Positions 1 to 11,353 of a DNA stretch of 64,000 bases are shown piece by piece. The notes under the pieces are model-generated. The model ran no database searches, had not been told where the DNA came from, and saw only the letters and a program-made list of their open reading frames with translations. Source of the stretch: Sphaerolaimus hirsutus (lineage: Eukaryota > Nematoda > Chromadorea > Monhysterida > Sphaerolaimidae); contig OZ038451.1 in the NCBI GenBank assembly GCA_964036195.1, forward strand, positions 11,970,529 to 12,034,528. Reading direction: 5' to 3'. Numbering within the stretch: position 1 is the first letter of the stretch; every line of letters begins with the position of its first letter. Made by a program: the position numbers and the translations under genes.

Positions 1-45
1 TTTTTCATCAGACTGTTTGAGGGGGAGTTATTTAAGGGGGTATAC
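1..45. mobile_element. Right end of an F-family element, cut by the window edge
   Basis: A G-rich arm with GGGGGAGTTATTTAAGG leading to TATACGGCAT matches the right arm of F-family copies elsewhere (for example 23976-24236). Confidence 0.45.
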
Positions 46-198
46 GGCATTCGAGGTTATAGGGTAAACCAATTTCAGGTTTATGAAAAAAGGTGCCAGA
101 AAGCAGAATGTTGTATGAATATTCGCTCGCCATTTTCCTAGACCAATAAATCTGGATAAACCGTGATTATAATGGATAAGAAAAAGCACAGAACGCAC

Positions 199-3100
199 CT
201 GAGCATGTAACTCTGGCTTAACATCGGAATCCTGCGAAGAGATAGACAGGCGCGCAGACGAACCCCGGCGAGCGATGCGCTGAAAAGCATGGTTGTTAAA
301 ACGTAAAATACGTATACATGAGTACTGAGTAAATACGTTTACGTTTCCTCTGAAAAAAGTACCTGTACTCGAAGGGAAAAAGGTGAAGAAAGGGTTAAAA
401 AGAGGGAAAATAATCAAAAATGGGTATAAAGCACAAATATATACAGCCAAGAAGGGCTGAAAATAGGGGGTACAATCACATGAACTAGTGAATTTGAAGT
501 AAAAATGAGTAATAAGGTATGAAAAATGTTTGTTTTTTGAGTGAAATATGATAGATAAGATATCAGTGAAAATTTGGGCAAAATTTCTTGGGCAAAGTTT
601 ACTCATGAGTAAAAGTAGAATATATTACTTCACATTTTCTGTAAACAGGGGGTGTGTAAAAGTAAATAATTTTCGTTTCCAAGTACATTCTCGCTCCAGA
701 GGAGCCAGTAACCATCTATCGGAACTAGGGTTGGCCGATGTTTTTTTTTAAACGTTTTTTATTTAAAAAAAACGTTGTTTTTTTTAAAAAAACATGACGT
801 CCGAAATGTTTTTTTTTTAAAAAAAACATCGACCGAAATTTTTAGTACTAAGCACTAGGTATTTTGCAAAATTTTTGCGCGCAAGCGCGCAATTTCACAC
901 ACAAATTGACATTGGTGGTTGTTTCAATCGGTTTTGTGGCATTTTTAGTATCAAAGTATCCATTTCTATGTGCTACCATGGGTTAATAAGCCGTCATATG
1001 TTGCTGTAGTATATAATATTGAGGAAATGTGCTTCCATGTACCTCCACAGTGTGTAACTTCACTCCCAAAGTAACAACCTCGTTTTATAACCTTGTTTGA
1101 TCACTATTCCGTGCCAAACTTTACCTGAAGTCACGAACATTCGACTATAAGGCGATATACGAACGATATGTCGACGAAAAATGGATATTTTTGACACAAA
1201 TCACCACTTATAATGCTATCCCATGGCTCCACAGACATTATATGGTCATATATAACATCACAGAGTATTGCCACTGTCTGATATACCTATATATGTTGAC
1301 ACAAGGTCATATCTGGGAGCTTTTAAAAAAACAACGTTTTTTATTAAAAAAAAAACATCGAGTTAAAAAAAAACGTTTTTTTTCCAACCCTAATCGGAAC
1401 TCCCGCGGGGGTAAAAATTTACAAAAGCCCTGACGACAACCTTCGGTGGTACATCAGATTCGGCGCGAGGGGACGATGGCGCGGCAACGATGCGTGGAGA
1501 TCGCTGTGAAAAATATTTACATTAATATTTAGTTTTATTTATCGTGATACTCTTTTGGAAAGGCTGAAACCGTGTTTACAGAGGACATTTTTGCTATTTA
1601 GTATGCAGAAAAACGAAAATGCACCAATCAAATTATACTGACTAACTAATGGAAACAACCACCCACGCGATGTTGCATGTGATAGTGCGCGCTTATAAGC
1701 AAATATAGTGATAGTCCAGAATCTTCCCGCTAACTAGGTTAAAATGACATTTATATCGACAAATACTGTCGATTCGACCTTAACCCCGACATCGTAAATA
1801 GCATTCGAAAAATAACCCGTGATTTATATTTTCGAAAATCACAATAAATATAAATAACCTGTGATTTATATATATTTATATTTTTTCTAAATTCTGAGTG
1901 ATATATTTATATATATTTTTTAAATTTGAAAAAAAATCACTGAGAAAATCACTCATACTTGATACATTGTGGTGCAATACATGACTAAAACATGTAATCT
2001 GTGCAAGAGAAATTTGTGAGTGATTTTCTCCAGAAAATCTCTCTGTTCATGTACAGCATTATTGGGTTCAAATTGTATTTGAAGCAGGTAAATATTGTGC
2101 CTACACACACTAGTTATCACCCTGACCTTTTTGAAAACTGAAATGGCCAAAAATCGTGACATGTTTCCATCAAGTTTTCCTCTACAAAGCTATTTATATA
2201 CAGGGTGGCGCACGTCAGGCGCACGGTTTCAATCTGCTCTCAACAAGTCAATTTTATATGAAAACTGTTCAAATTTGCTATGGCAGTAGATAAATGCACC
2301 CCATTTAGTATGTTAAGAGCACACATTCATCTAGCAAGATTTTTATGTTAGAACGTGTAGCACATTGAATGGACATTTTCCTTTGGAGTTATGTGAAGGA
2401 GAAGGTCTGCAGTCCACAGTTGTCCAAAATGATGGACATTGAGCAGTTGAAGCATCTAATGGTCCAGCAGTTCAATGAAATTTTGCCTAGCATGTTGTGG
2501 GTGAACTGCTTAATCATTTGGGTATTGTCATATTGCGATAATGGCAGTGGTTCTGTGGAGTGACGTCAGGGGTCTCCTAGGGGGGGCTGGGGGGGGCTGC
2601 CCCCCCCCAAATCGGCCAGCTATCTATCTATCCCGGAGGCCGCTCAGCTATCTATCTATCCCGAGGCAAAATTTTTGGCTACTACCCCCAAAGACCCCCC
2701 AAATCGCTCAGCTATCTATCTATCTGGAGTCATTTTTGAGAAATTTTGCCCCAATTTTCGCTCAAAATCACGCATTTTCGCACCTTTTTATAGTTTTTCA
2801 CCTTCAAAATTGTGCTTCCCGGCTATATACATCGTTATATACCTATTTTTAGCCATTTTATACCTACTTTTGGCTACTTTTAACTGATTATTACCGATTT
2901 TTTTCCCCTTTCTGCCTTTTTAACCTTGAAAATTTAGCGATATGAATGTGGGCTCTTAACATACTAAATGGGGTACATTCATCTACTGATATACCAAATT
3001 TCAGCACTTCTCATTAAAATTGATGTGTTGGGAGCAGATTGAAACTGTGCACCTGATGTGTGCCACCCGGTATGTTCAGTTTTCACAAATGGCATGAATT

Positions 3101-5074
3101 TTGGTGGGGTGGTGTTGGCAAATCACTAGTTTGATCACAACTCAAACTCCAATGATGACAAATGGTGACATCACCATCAATTAGTTTTCATTTTGTTTGT
3201 GACAAAAATGTAAACTGTTTTAGTAACTTTTTATTTATGTCATCCTGCTATGAATTCTATGGTTATGTTTTAGGTATAAAGCATCTCTCTATCTTATAAC
3301 ATACTTTTCTGAAATAAAACATGACTTTGAATCAAAAAATGCCAATTTGATGTGATCAAAATTTATCTACAGTGATTGAAAGCTCAGTTTACCATTTTTG
3401 AAAACTGACGATGCTTTGTGACTTGCACCAATGTCAGCTGTTTTCAAATATAGGGAAAACTGTCACCATGGTGTCACCAGTGCCACTAGTGTCATCACAA
3501 TGTTGCCAAAATGTAGCCATGTGTCCAAAAATGAGTTTTTACAGCACATCACCATTGAAAACGTGCTGAGCATGAGCACCTATTTAGTCAAACGTCCATT
3601 GCCACAACCAGGCGATATAGGTTGAGTGCTAAATATTTGCAGTGCAAAATATTTTTGAAGTTTTCATTGAGGTTGAACTGAAGGTTGAATATTTCTGTGA
3701 TATTTGCTTGATGTTTTCACTTGTAAAATATTGTATAAATGAATACTGATTGTGGAATGATAATATATGGACTGTGGTATATTAGAGTACATTTTTTGTG
3801 CTTGCAAATGGTAAATAAAGCCCAGAATATTTCTTGAAATTGAAATAAAGCACAAGTGATTTTTTGAGATTTTTTTTGAGCTTAGAGTTATTTTTTCAGT
3901 AATTTAATTATATTTTCTGGAGACCTAGAGTGATTTATATATATTTATATTTTTTCCAATATTGGAGTGATATATTTATATATATTTTCCAAAAAATCAG
4001 TGATTTTTTCGAATGCTAATCGTAAATAAGAACACTATAAAAATGTGGACTAGAATACTCACCCGACTGGCTGGGCAAGGTGGGCTGGCGACTGGCGACC
4101 TGCCAAAATTACGCGCACGTTCAATCATTTCCTCTTCCATCTGCAATATTGCACATTTTATTTCTTATGGTCTGGAAATTCGTTGTCGGTACGAGGAGTC
4201 AATAGTTGCGATGTGACTCAACATAATGTTACGTACATGGCAGTCACGCTAAATCGTAATAAACATACAATCATAATCATCATAGTCAGAGATCAAATAG
4301 GGCCAAAATGGGGCCCCAGTAGCCAACCTTTTTACAATTGTGAATTTCGCCGTGCCTTTCCGCGGCTTCGAACGCTTCGCGAAACTCGCGTGAAAAATTG
4401 ATGCCGCTGTATTCGTCCCTGTGCTTGTAGAACAGACGCACTTCCTTCACGTCTTTGACCATTTTCCTGAAAATGTTTTGATACAACATTTTGTGAACGG
4501 AATGTCATTACGTCGTTTGACCAACCAATAAAGTACAGGGAACGCACAAATTTCTGTGCACAGTAGCATCGAGGCATGTGACATACGTAAGACTCCGCCC
4601 ACTAGCGCCTGCCAAAATGTTTCTAAACCGCACGCGAAAATGCACACCCGCGCGCGCGCGTCCCAACCTCACATTTATCCCATACCTACACATTTTGTGA
4701 TTTTCGTGAACAAAATGGAACGCGCGTCAAGCCTGACCGAACGCGCGTATCTCGACGCAGGTCGCTAGTGTGCGACTGGAAATTGTGTAGCGCACCGATG
4801 CAAATCGAAAATGTGCGTCCCCTGTACACACCCACTCCACTGATCTACAAATACCAGAGCTCTATCGGATTTCAGACTTCTAATCCACCACACCGGAAAC
4901 TTACAGCACACCGGACCACAACAAAGTATAACTCACAATCTCTGCCGTTTCTCGGTGTACCGCACAATCAGTTGAGTGCTGGACGGCACTGAGACGTTCT
5001 CGTGCGGCTTGAGCCTGTCGATCACGTACGCCGGCCAGTATTCGATTTCGTGCGCGCGCGCCTTGTATGGAACC
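199..5074 (-). CDS. Gene P1: 3' part of a spliced gene, paralogue of P2 (function unrecognised)
   Basis: Five exons on the minus strand: A 4937-5074, B 4328-4466, C 4063-4140, D 1441-1503, E 199-279. Each has an AG acceptor and GT donor and the phases join (A starts after two codon bases and ends phase 2; the rest are phase 0). Exons A and B give about 92 residues with EIEYWPAYVI, STQLIVRYTE, EVRLFYKH and FREAFEAAERHG. C starts MEEEMIERARNFG; D and E are Pro/Ser/Arg-rich and look disordered. The block WPA-x-V, V-x-Y, F-x-x-A-x-x-x-A faintly resembles a PWWP or Tudor-type chromatin fold; this is a guess. Exons A and B have exactly the same lengths as in P2, with no gaps between the proteins. 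The 5' exon(s) above 5074 were not found and the last exon lies beyond the left edge. Introns carry a 2.2-kb hAT element (C-D), and a C-family fragment plus an E element (D-E). Confidence 0.72.
288..700. mobile_element. C-family fold-back fragment in the last visible P1 intron
   Basis: The left end reads CATGGTTGTTAAAACG, the C-family terminus, followed by the typical run of GTATAC, ACGTAAA and GAGTAC words. Similar words recur near 600-690. It starts only 6 nt from the acceptor AG (280-281) of P1 exon E. The right end is degenerate and no clean target duplication was found. Confidence 0.5.
726..1392. mobile_element. E-family hAT-type non-autonomous element, 667 bp
   Basis: The termini are TAGGGTTGG and CCAACCCTA. 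They are flanked by a perfect 8-bp duplication, ATCGGAAC (718-725 and 1393-1400). Both arms carry T-rich and A-rich AACGTTTTTT words that can pair. The interior (about 900-1200) is shared with 5130-5575 and with 37745-37870. There is no transposase. It lies in P1 intron D-E. Confidence 0.9.
2201..3070. mobile_element. Tc1/mariner-like non-autonomous element nested in N
   Basis: Inverted ends of about 40 bp (CAGGGTGGCGCACGTCAGG and its imperfect complement ending GCCACCCGG) are flanked by TA. The terminus, a GGTTTCAATCTGCTC subterminal word and the TA target fit mariner-type MITEs. It is interrupted by an H' fragment. Confidence 0.75.
2577..2936. mobile_element. H'-family fragment (AGCTATCTATC repeats), one end only
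   Basis: It begins CAGGGGTCTCCTAGGGGG, the H' terminus, then carries the diagnostic CAGCTATCTATCTATCC units and the GAGAAATTTTGCCCCAATTTTCGC block seen in the intact copies at 43223-44170 and 62040-62545. The opposite terminus is missing. Confidence 0.7.
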
Positions 5075-5129
5075 CTGGAGAGTGGTTACACTGGGTTGGA
5101 GTTTTATTGAAGATACCACTATAAATGGA

Positions 5130-5575
5130 GCTTATTTCACATGCCCATTACCATTGGTGGCTGTTTTCATTGGTTTTGAGGCATTTTTAGTGTGAAACCT
5201 TCCATTTGTTCATGCTATTGTGTCATAATAAGCCCGTGATGTTAGTGTAGTATATAATATCAAGCGAATGTGCCCCCATATAGCTGTACAGTGTGATACT
5301 TCACTGCCAATGTATTTGCCTGCTCTTATAACCTTATTTACCCACTTTTCCATGCCAAACTTCACTTGAAGTCACGAACATTCGACAAAAGGGGATATAC
5401 GTAAGAAGTCGACATAAAACGGATATTTTTGACATAAATCACACCTTATAATACTATCCCATGGCTCCACAGCCATTCTGTGGCTATATATAACATCACA
5501 AAGTACTGCCAGTTGTCGTTTTTTTAAACGGTCGTTAAAAAAAACGGTTTTTTTCCATTAAGACATGACGCTACC
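5130..5575. mobile_element. E-family interior fragment
   Basis: The segment with TTGGTTTTGAGGCATTTTTAG and the later AACGGTCGTTAAAAAAAACGG repeats the interior and arm of the E element at 726-1392. A second short copy of its CCATGCCAAACTTCACTTGA block lies at about 5620-5640. The termini are degraded. Confidence 0.6.
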
Positions 5576-5663
5576 AACCCACATAGAAACAGGCTCCGAT
5601 AGAGCCTTATTTAACCACTTTTCCATGCCAAACTTCACTTGAAGTCACGAACATTCGACAAAC

Positions 5664-5790
5664 TAGTGGTGTAAAAGCGCCATGGCGCTATTTTTACCCG
5701 CTAACGGCAACAATACGCCTGGCGCTGGCGCCGTTTTGCTGTGGCGCCATTGTAGCCTGGCGCCGCGGCTTGGAAAAGCGCCATGGTGGC
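5664..5790. mobile_element. A-family (GCGCC) element, one arm degraded
   Basis: It begins TAGTGGTGTAAAAGCGCC, a variant of the A terminus TAGTGATGGAAAAGCGCC, and contains GCGCCATGGCGC palindromes. The right terminus is not clear. Confidence 0.55.
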
Positions 5791-6560
5791 AAAATCCGCC
5801 CGCTTCTTCACATCACCAAACCAATCCGACCCCAAAAACCGACCACAAAAGTTGATGCAGCCTATAACCGTGCACAGTCGGATCTACCACGGCTGGCCGC
5901 GTGTCGCCATTCCCGTCACTTTTGGCACCGGGCGGCCGGCCGCGCGCGCGAGGGGATGCGGATTTTCGCGCGTTGCTCATTTGGAGACTTTTTGGATGCT
6001 GGGCATTTACCGCATGCTGAGATTTTGCATAATTTTACGTTGGACAGCGACGAAAAAGATTTTTAAAATGCTAAGATAGCAGTGGGCACATGGCGCCACG
6101 TTTTTGAGTTACGTATATTTTCTTGTAGTGAAGAAAATAACAGACGATAACATTTTTTTATTACAGCCCACCACCTAGGGTTGAAATGATGAATAGATCG
6201 CACCGATAATCGGTAGAAAAAAACTTTAAAACAATCGGAGATAGTCGGCATTCAATAAAAATGGTATTGAACGCCGATTTTCGAGCAAATTTCTTCAATG
6301 AAATTGAGAAATTTCAAAATCAATAGCGAAAAGTTATATCGTTCCAACCCTACCACCACCTCATACAGCGCAAATTTACATCAAAAATTAAATATCATAA
6401 TTAAAAATGGCAATAATTAGGGAGTATCGAAAATCGAAACGATGCCATGAACTGGGCAACAATCACAGTGCAATGCGATGAGTCACGAGACGAAATATAC
6501 ATTAAAAGTTTACCGGCTGTGCATTTTGAATGGAATATACCATGTGCATGAAACATTATC
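5790..6560. other. Stretch without a supportable gene
   Basis: The first 270 bp are GC-rich with open frames on several strands, but without a convincing splice pattern or recognisable protein. The remainder is AT-rich. It could hold a 5' exon or promoter of P1; nothing proves it. Confidence 0.4.
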
Positions 6561-6566
6561 TCAGTA

Positions 6567-7012
6567 CAAGGACGTATCCAGGGGGGTGGGAGGGCTGCAG
6601 CCCCCCCCCTTCCCGGGGTGAGACCTAAAAAGTCCCGGAAAATGCAATTTTTCCCATATATTTTTTTCGATATTTCTTAAAAATTTTGCGCGCACGCGCG
6701 CAATTTCTTCCCCATACATTGTATATTCAGCGAATCGGTCCCTGTAAACCAATATGTTTGGAAATAAACACGTTTTTGCGACGTTCGCTGTATATGTATG
6801 CATATTTACATACATATAAAGCGGTTCCTGGCGCTGGTGCCAACGCCAATAGCGCCATGGTGTGGCGCCTTTGTGTGGCGCTAGCGCCAAAACGCCTTTC
6901 CGTCGCTATATAGGGAAGAAATTTAGGGTGGGGGGGGGGCTCAGCCCCGTTCGCCGGCTCCCGTAAACAAGCAGCCCCCCCCCCCCGCTCAAAAATCCTG
7001 GATACGTCCCTG
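6567..7012. mobile_element. H-family hAT MITE, intact
   Basis: The termini are CAAGGACGTATCCAGGGG and CTGGATACGTCCCTG, flanked by the perfect 8-bp duplication TCTCAGTA (6559-6566 and 7013-7020). The arms carry G-rich and C-rich runs. The interior holds a GCGCGCACGCGCGC block and an A-like GGCGCC tract at about 6824-6900. Confidence 0.92.
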
Positions 7013-7051
7013 TCTCAGTATTAACATAAACTTCGACGACTTCGTTGATGG

Positions 7052-7145
7052 GCCAGTCTAGCGATGAAAAAAAACGTTTTTTCAACGACCGCGTTTTTAA
7101 AACGTGTTTTTATTAAACCATTTTTAAACGAGGTCGTTGAACAAA
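7052..7145. mobile_element. E-type AACGTTTTTT fragment
   Basis: It starts TAGCGATGAAAAAAAACG, an Ac-like terminus, followed by paired AACGTTTTTT and AAAACG words. No target duplication was found. Confidence 0.45.
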
Positions 7146-7259
7146 ATCACGGCCATCATTCAACCGTCTTTTCATAAAAAATAAGAGAAGTCTTGAAAAT
7201 GAGTTTCACTTCCGCATTAAAAAAATGTTCGAACGCATAATTCAAAATTTCATTGTGGT

Positions 7260-8022
7260 TAGGGTTCAAACGATATGACTTTTCGATATCGATATTCGAT
7301 ATTTTTTTCTGAAACTCGATATTCGATATCGATACGATATGGAACCTCGATATCGATATTCGATATTCGATATTGAAAAATGGTCGATATTCGATATTCG
7401 ATATTTCGATATTTTCGATATTCGATATTGCGATTTGCTTTTGGTATAGCAAGGCATATTTCAAGTGGCATATTGTATTTTCATGTGGTTGCACACATGT
7501 TTAATCATCTCTTTACTGAAATGTGAATGTTACAAGTGATTTTAACAAAGATCACTCAAAAGTAGAAAATGGAAGAGAAACATGATGAATCAAAGTGTAT
7601 CAGACAAATAACAATTGGTAGATATTACAGTTCATACTTATAACCTAATTGCTTAATGGCATGTTGCAAAAAAATAGCATATCAGCATTTTCTAGCTCCA
7701 AATTTAGCACTCCAACAAAAATAACATTATAAATACTGTACTTTTACTCATCAGATACAATACTATCAAGCAAATCAGATCAATCATAAATATGTCAAAA
7801 TGAAAATGATAACATAATTTAGGGACACAATACAGGTTCGATATATCGAAAAAATGGTCGATATTCGATATCGATATTTGATATTTTTTCAAAATTTTCG
7901 ATATCGATATTCGATTTTTGATATTTTTTCAAAATTTTCGATATCGATATTCGATATTCGATATGAAAAAATGGTCGATATCCGATATTCGATATTCGAT
8001 ACGATATATCGTTTGAACCCTA
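7260..8022. mobile_element. B-family hAT element with a CGATATCGATATTCG core
   Basis: The termini are TAGGGTTCAAAC and GTTTGAACCCTA, flanked by the perfect 8-bp duplication ATTGTGGT (7252-7259 and 8023-8030). In place of the GGGATC words of other B copies, both arms consist of GATATCGATATTCGATA words, about 140 bp per arm, and can form a very long hairpin. The interior of about 400 bp is unique here. Confidence 0.92.
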
Positions 8023-8278
8023 ATTGTGGTACACCTATAACATGGTAACATTCTGTGCAAAACACCCAGCCCGGTCAGAATTATCAAACAAAAGCACAAA
8101 AGACGCAAAAAATCACGAATTTACAAGTCCAAAAGAAAACTACACAAATCTGAATTGAAAAATACACTAGCACGAAAAGACAAATTTTTATAAATATATA
8201 TACACAGTAATATTCAGATTCATCTAAAAATAGAGGTAGACTAGACGTTGTACGTTTCGTAAAATGCAGTGACAAACG

Positions 8279-10625
8279 TCACCTTTCAGCTGCGCAGTCG
8301 TGTCGCACTTTTTTCGGCCGTTTTGTTTTCTGCAAGCGTTATTTCGTTAAGTATTTACTAGTACACAGTCACGGGAAAACTTAGTTGACAATCATTTGCA
8401 AAAATCAACAGTTGAGTCAACCCGCTCAAACACCTCAAGAAAACTGCTCCACCTTGGGATGGCTGCTTATGGTTTTAATGCTTGCGTTTTCACAATTGAT
8501 CAAGCGAAGAAAAGACCAACTCACTTTGAACTCAACTAATGGTTTATCGTCATCCAATGGGGAGGAATGCCGAGGCTTTCGTTTAGAGGTCTGAAGTGAA
8601 TGCATGCAAATTTATGAAAGAATTTTCAAAAATTGAGTACAACACACCTTTTTCTCAATGGGCGTCTTTTCTGCCTCTGGCAATTGAACATTGTTTTTTA
8701 CATGCTCCGGCGATTTCGCCGCAGCTCGCTGCAAAGGAGGCAAGCATGAGGCCCTCTACAAAAGACTCGAATTTTGTGCGCCGATGTTTAAAGCATGAAC
8801 GCATAAGTAAAGTCCGTTCGAACGGTTTTTTGTTGTGTAAAAACGGCCATACACATTTTCGATAGGTTTTTCGAACAAGCAGAATTAGGTTTTCTATATT
8901 TGGTCAACTTTTTCACAAAAGCGCCCGAACGCAGGCTAGGGCCCATTCCGCATCAAAGCCCATTCCGCATGTAGACCCATTATAGACACATTATGCCTGC
9001 AGGGGTAAGAAAGGGGGTGGGTAACACCACCCCAAAACGCCCAGCTATCTATCTATCCCTGGCGCAAATTTTTTTGGCTACATTCCCCTGAACACCCCCC
9101 CCCCCACCCGCAAATTGCCTAGCTATCTAGCTATCTGGAGCACTTTTGAGCAATTTTACCCTAATTTGCACCAAAATTCCCTAATTTTCATACTTCTTAT
9201 AGATTTTCACCTTCAAAATAACTAGGTCATGTGTTTTATTACCTATTTTCAACATGCCAGTTATAATTAAATGTGTTCCGGGTCAACATGCGGGATGGGT
9301 TTACATGCGGAATAGTGCACTGCCCCGAACGCACACCTCAAAATTTCTGTGTGTGGTGCGCCATTAACATAGAAAACAGTTTCAAACCTTCACTGAAACG
9401 CCTGGTTCCAATTCTTCAGATTCTCGAGATGGCGACCGGTGTTTTCGCGCGACTGGCGCTCGTTTTCGCGGTGATTTCTGCGGTGAACAGTTTATGAAGC
9501 TCGCTGATTTGATGAGATTGTATTAGGACGAAACAAACTAGACATTTTGCCGGACTCTGGTTTTTGGATACATTTTCAACTCTACTGTAAACTTCTGCCG
9601 ACTGTTACATATGTTTAATTTGCAGTAACAATTTGAAGTGGGTGAAAACAAGTCGAGGTGAAAACGAAATTCCACTACGGAATTTTTTTAAGTCGGAAAT
9701 AAATTGGCGCGCGGTATACTATACTTTTCTTTCCCGCGCTCAACCGTCTTTGCATGCGGAACGGTAGTTGAGTTTCACTTCAAAACAAATAAAACCCATT
9801 CAAAAGTACAAGCAAATAACCGTTTTTGGGGGCGGCGGTTCAAGCAGCGGCAACTCAGCCGCAGCCGCGGCGCCAGCCGATCCAAATGTTCTCACCCGTT
9901 CCTGCATTTCTTTCTCCATCTGCAAAAAAAAATCGCTATAAACATGTGAAGTTGATTTAAACAGAAATTCACACAAAACGACCTTCCGGCAGTCGTGAAC
10001 TTTGCCATGTTCATCGGCAACTTCGAGGGCTTCAAAGAATTCATTGGTGAAAATGCTTCTGCCGTATTCGGTGCGATGTTTGTAGAATAAACGGAGTTCG
10101 CGTACGTCTTTGATTAGGCTCCTGCGAGTTGAAGAATCGTCAACTGAAGCATCACGGCCATGGCAGAAATCTTAAAGAGTTAATATCTTCATGATTTAAT
10201 CTCAACTCCCATATCAAGGTTGGGCTCGAAAACTGTTCTTAAATGCGAGGGATATACTTACATGCGACCTTAGTATTAGTATAATAATGTGTTTTATTTG
10301 CAAAATTTTATGCAATACTAAGTGAACAAGTATTTAAAAAAAGCTGCAACTCTTTTGTTTCGACAACAAGTTTTAAAACACGGGCGTTTTAAAAACTTAA
10401 CAGTCTAGCGCTACTCTAACGCTAAAGCAGCCAACAATTTCTGTCCAGGGCATCCAAGTCTTCAAACGTGCAACAAACTAAACTCACAATCTGCCCCTTC
10501 TTTCAGTGTATCTGACAAGCAACTGGGTATCTTTTGGAATTTTAACACGCTCATCCTTCTCCGGAGATTCGATAACGAATGCCGGCCAAAATTCTATTTC
10601 CGAAGGCTTGGGTCTGTACGGCGCC
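8279..10625 (-). CDS. Gene P2: paralogue of P1 (function unrecognised; 5' end not found)
   Basis: Exons on the minus strand: A 10488-10625, B 9983-10121, C 9821-9919, D 8648-8728, E 8525-8590, F 8329 down to a TGA at 8281-8279. All have AG acceptors; A to E have GT donors and all phases join. A and B are 138 and 139 nt, exactly as in P1, and encode EIEFWPAFVI, TQLLVRYTER, ELRLFYKH and FFEALEVADEHG. C starts MEKEMQERVRTFG. D to F are Lys-rich, with KTKRPKKVRHDC just before the stop, like a nuclear localisation tail. Exon C may instead end at an internal GTGAGA after MEKEMQER. The fold of A and B is tentatively PWWP/Tudor-like. Intron C-D (8729-9820) holds an H' fragment. The 5' exon should lie between 10626 and SOAT, which is transcribed away from it. 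Confidence 0.75.
9005..9250. mobile_element. H'-family interior fragment in P2 intron C-D
   Basis: It contains CAGCTATCTATCTATCC and CTAGCTATCTGGAGC units and the GAGCAATTTTACCC block typical of H' interiors. Termini are absent. Confidence 0.6.
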
Positions 10626-11353
10626 CTGCGATGGTAGAGTGAACTTTTGGCATCGTTCCAAAAGCGCCATTTAAATTTCGACTGACCAAACTAGTTGATT
10701 AGGTTGGTATCCATGTACTCTCGGATTTACCGTACGTCGCGTTTCGCTACTAGTACCAGTTTTGCTAGTACTCTGGGCGCGTTTTTGAACGCCGGCAGAT
10801 TTTTTCCCGCGCATTCTCAAACGATTATGGGGCGGAGTCTTCTCATTTCTGTATTATTTGGAACAATGCCAAGCGTTCTCCGACGTTCTGGATACATCTT
10901 ACGAAAGTCAAACTCGATACCGGCACGAAAGTTTTCCGATTTGCGTCCATTCAAGCTTGTTGACACGGAATATAGAATTGTATCTCGTTTGAGTGACATT
11001 TTTTCGTTCAAGGCGATTTACGCAAGGAAAGCACCGACGAAATACGTAAGAGGTCCATTTTCGTAATAGGCAACCTTGACAATCAGGTTTTTGATAGATA
11101 AATTCAATCACCAGGCATGGAAGTGATATTTACCACAGAATAGCACCGAATGTAATACCTAAATACCACACAACATTGTAAAGTTCGGCGCATACTTATG
11201 CGCTAGAAAGTAAATTTCGTGTGTTGTTGCAGAGATCATGACCTTGGAGAAATCTGGAGGGCAACATTATTTACACGTGAATCACTTGAGAAAATTTCAT
11301 TTGGTAAATTACATATTCCCTTCTTTGATAACTTGTTGAAATACACACAAAAA

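Larger units (their letters stand above)
1799..4018. mobile_element. N element: 2.2-kb hAT-type insertion
   Basis: The termini are TAGCATTCGAAAAA and TTTTTTCGAATGCTA, flanked by the perfect 8-bp duplication ATCGTAAA (1791-1798 and 4019-4026). Both ends carry TATATTTATAT arrays. It lies in P1 intron C-D, about 36 nt from the exon C donor. It carries a nested mariner-like element (2201-3070). Only short open frames are seen, none resembling a transposase. Confidence 0.9.

Noticed and set aside
28-606. A 192-codon open frame on the minus strand
   Set aside because: Only the part at 199-279 is a real exon (P1 exon E); the rest is intron and C-element sequence read by chance.
2541-2887. Open frames rich in YLSIYPGGRSAIYLS
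   Set aside because: These are translations of the H' CAGCTATCTATC repeats; the same pseudo-peptides appear wherever the repeat occurs.
7156-7494. Minus-strand frame with repeated SNIEYRISI
   Set aside because: It is read from the CGATATCGATATTCG words of a B element; not a protein.
9425-9494. MATGVFARLALVFAVISAVNS, which looks like a signal peptide, on the plus strand
   Set aside because: It hits a stop at once and no partner exon was found; it lies inside a P2 intron.
10695-11066. A 123-codon plus-strand frame upstream of SOAT, ending near a GTAAGAGG donor
   Set aside because: It might be SOAT 5' UTR or a promoter region, but neither the protein nor a phase-consistent join to SOAT exon 1 supports coding.
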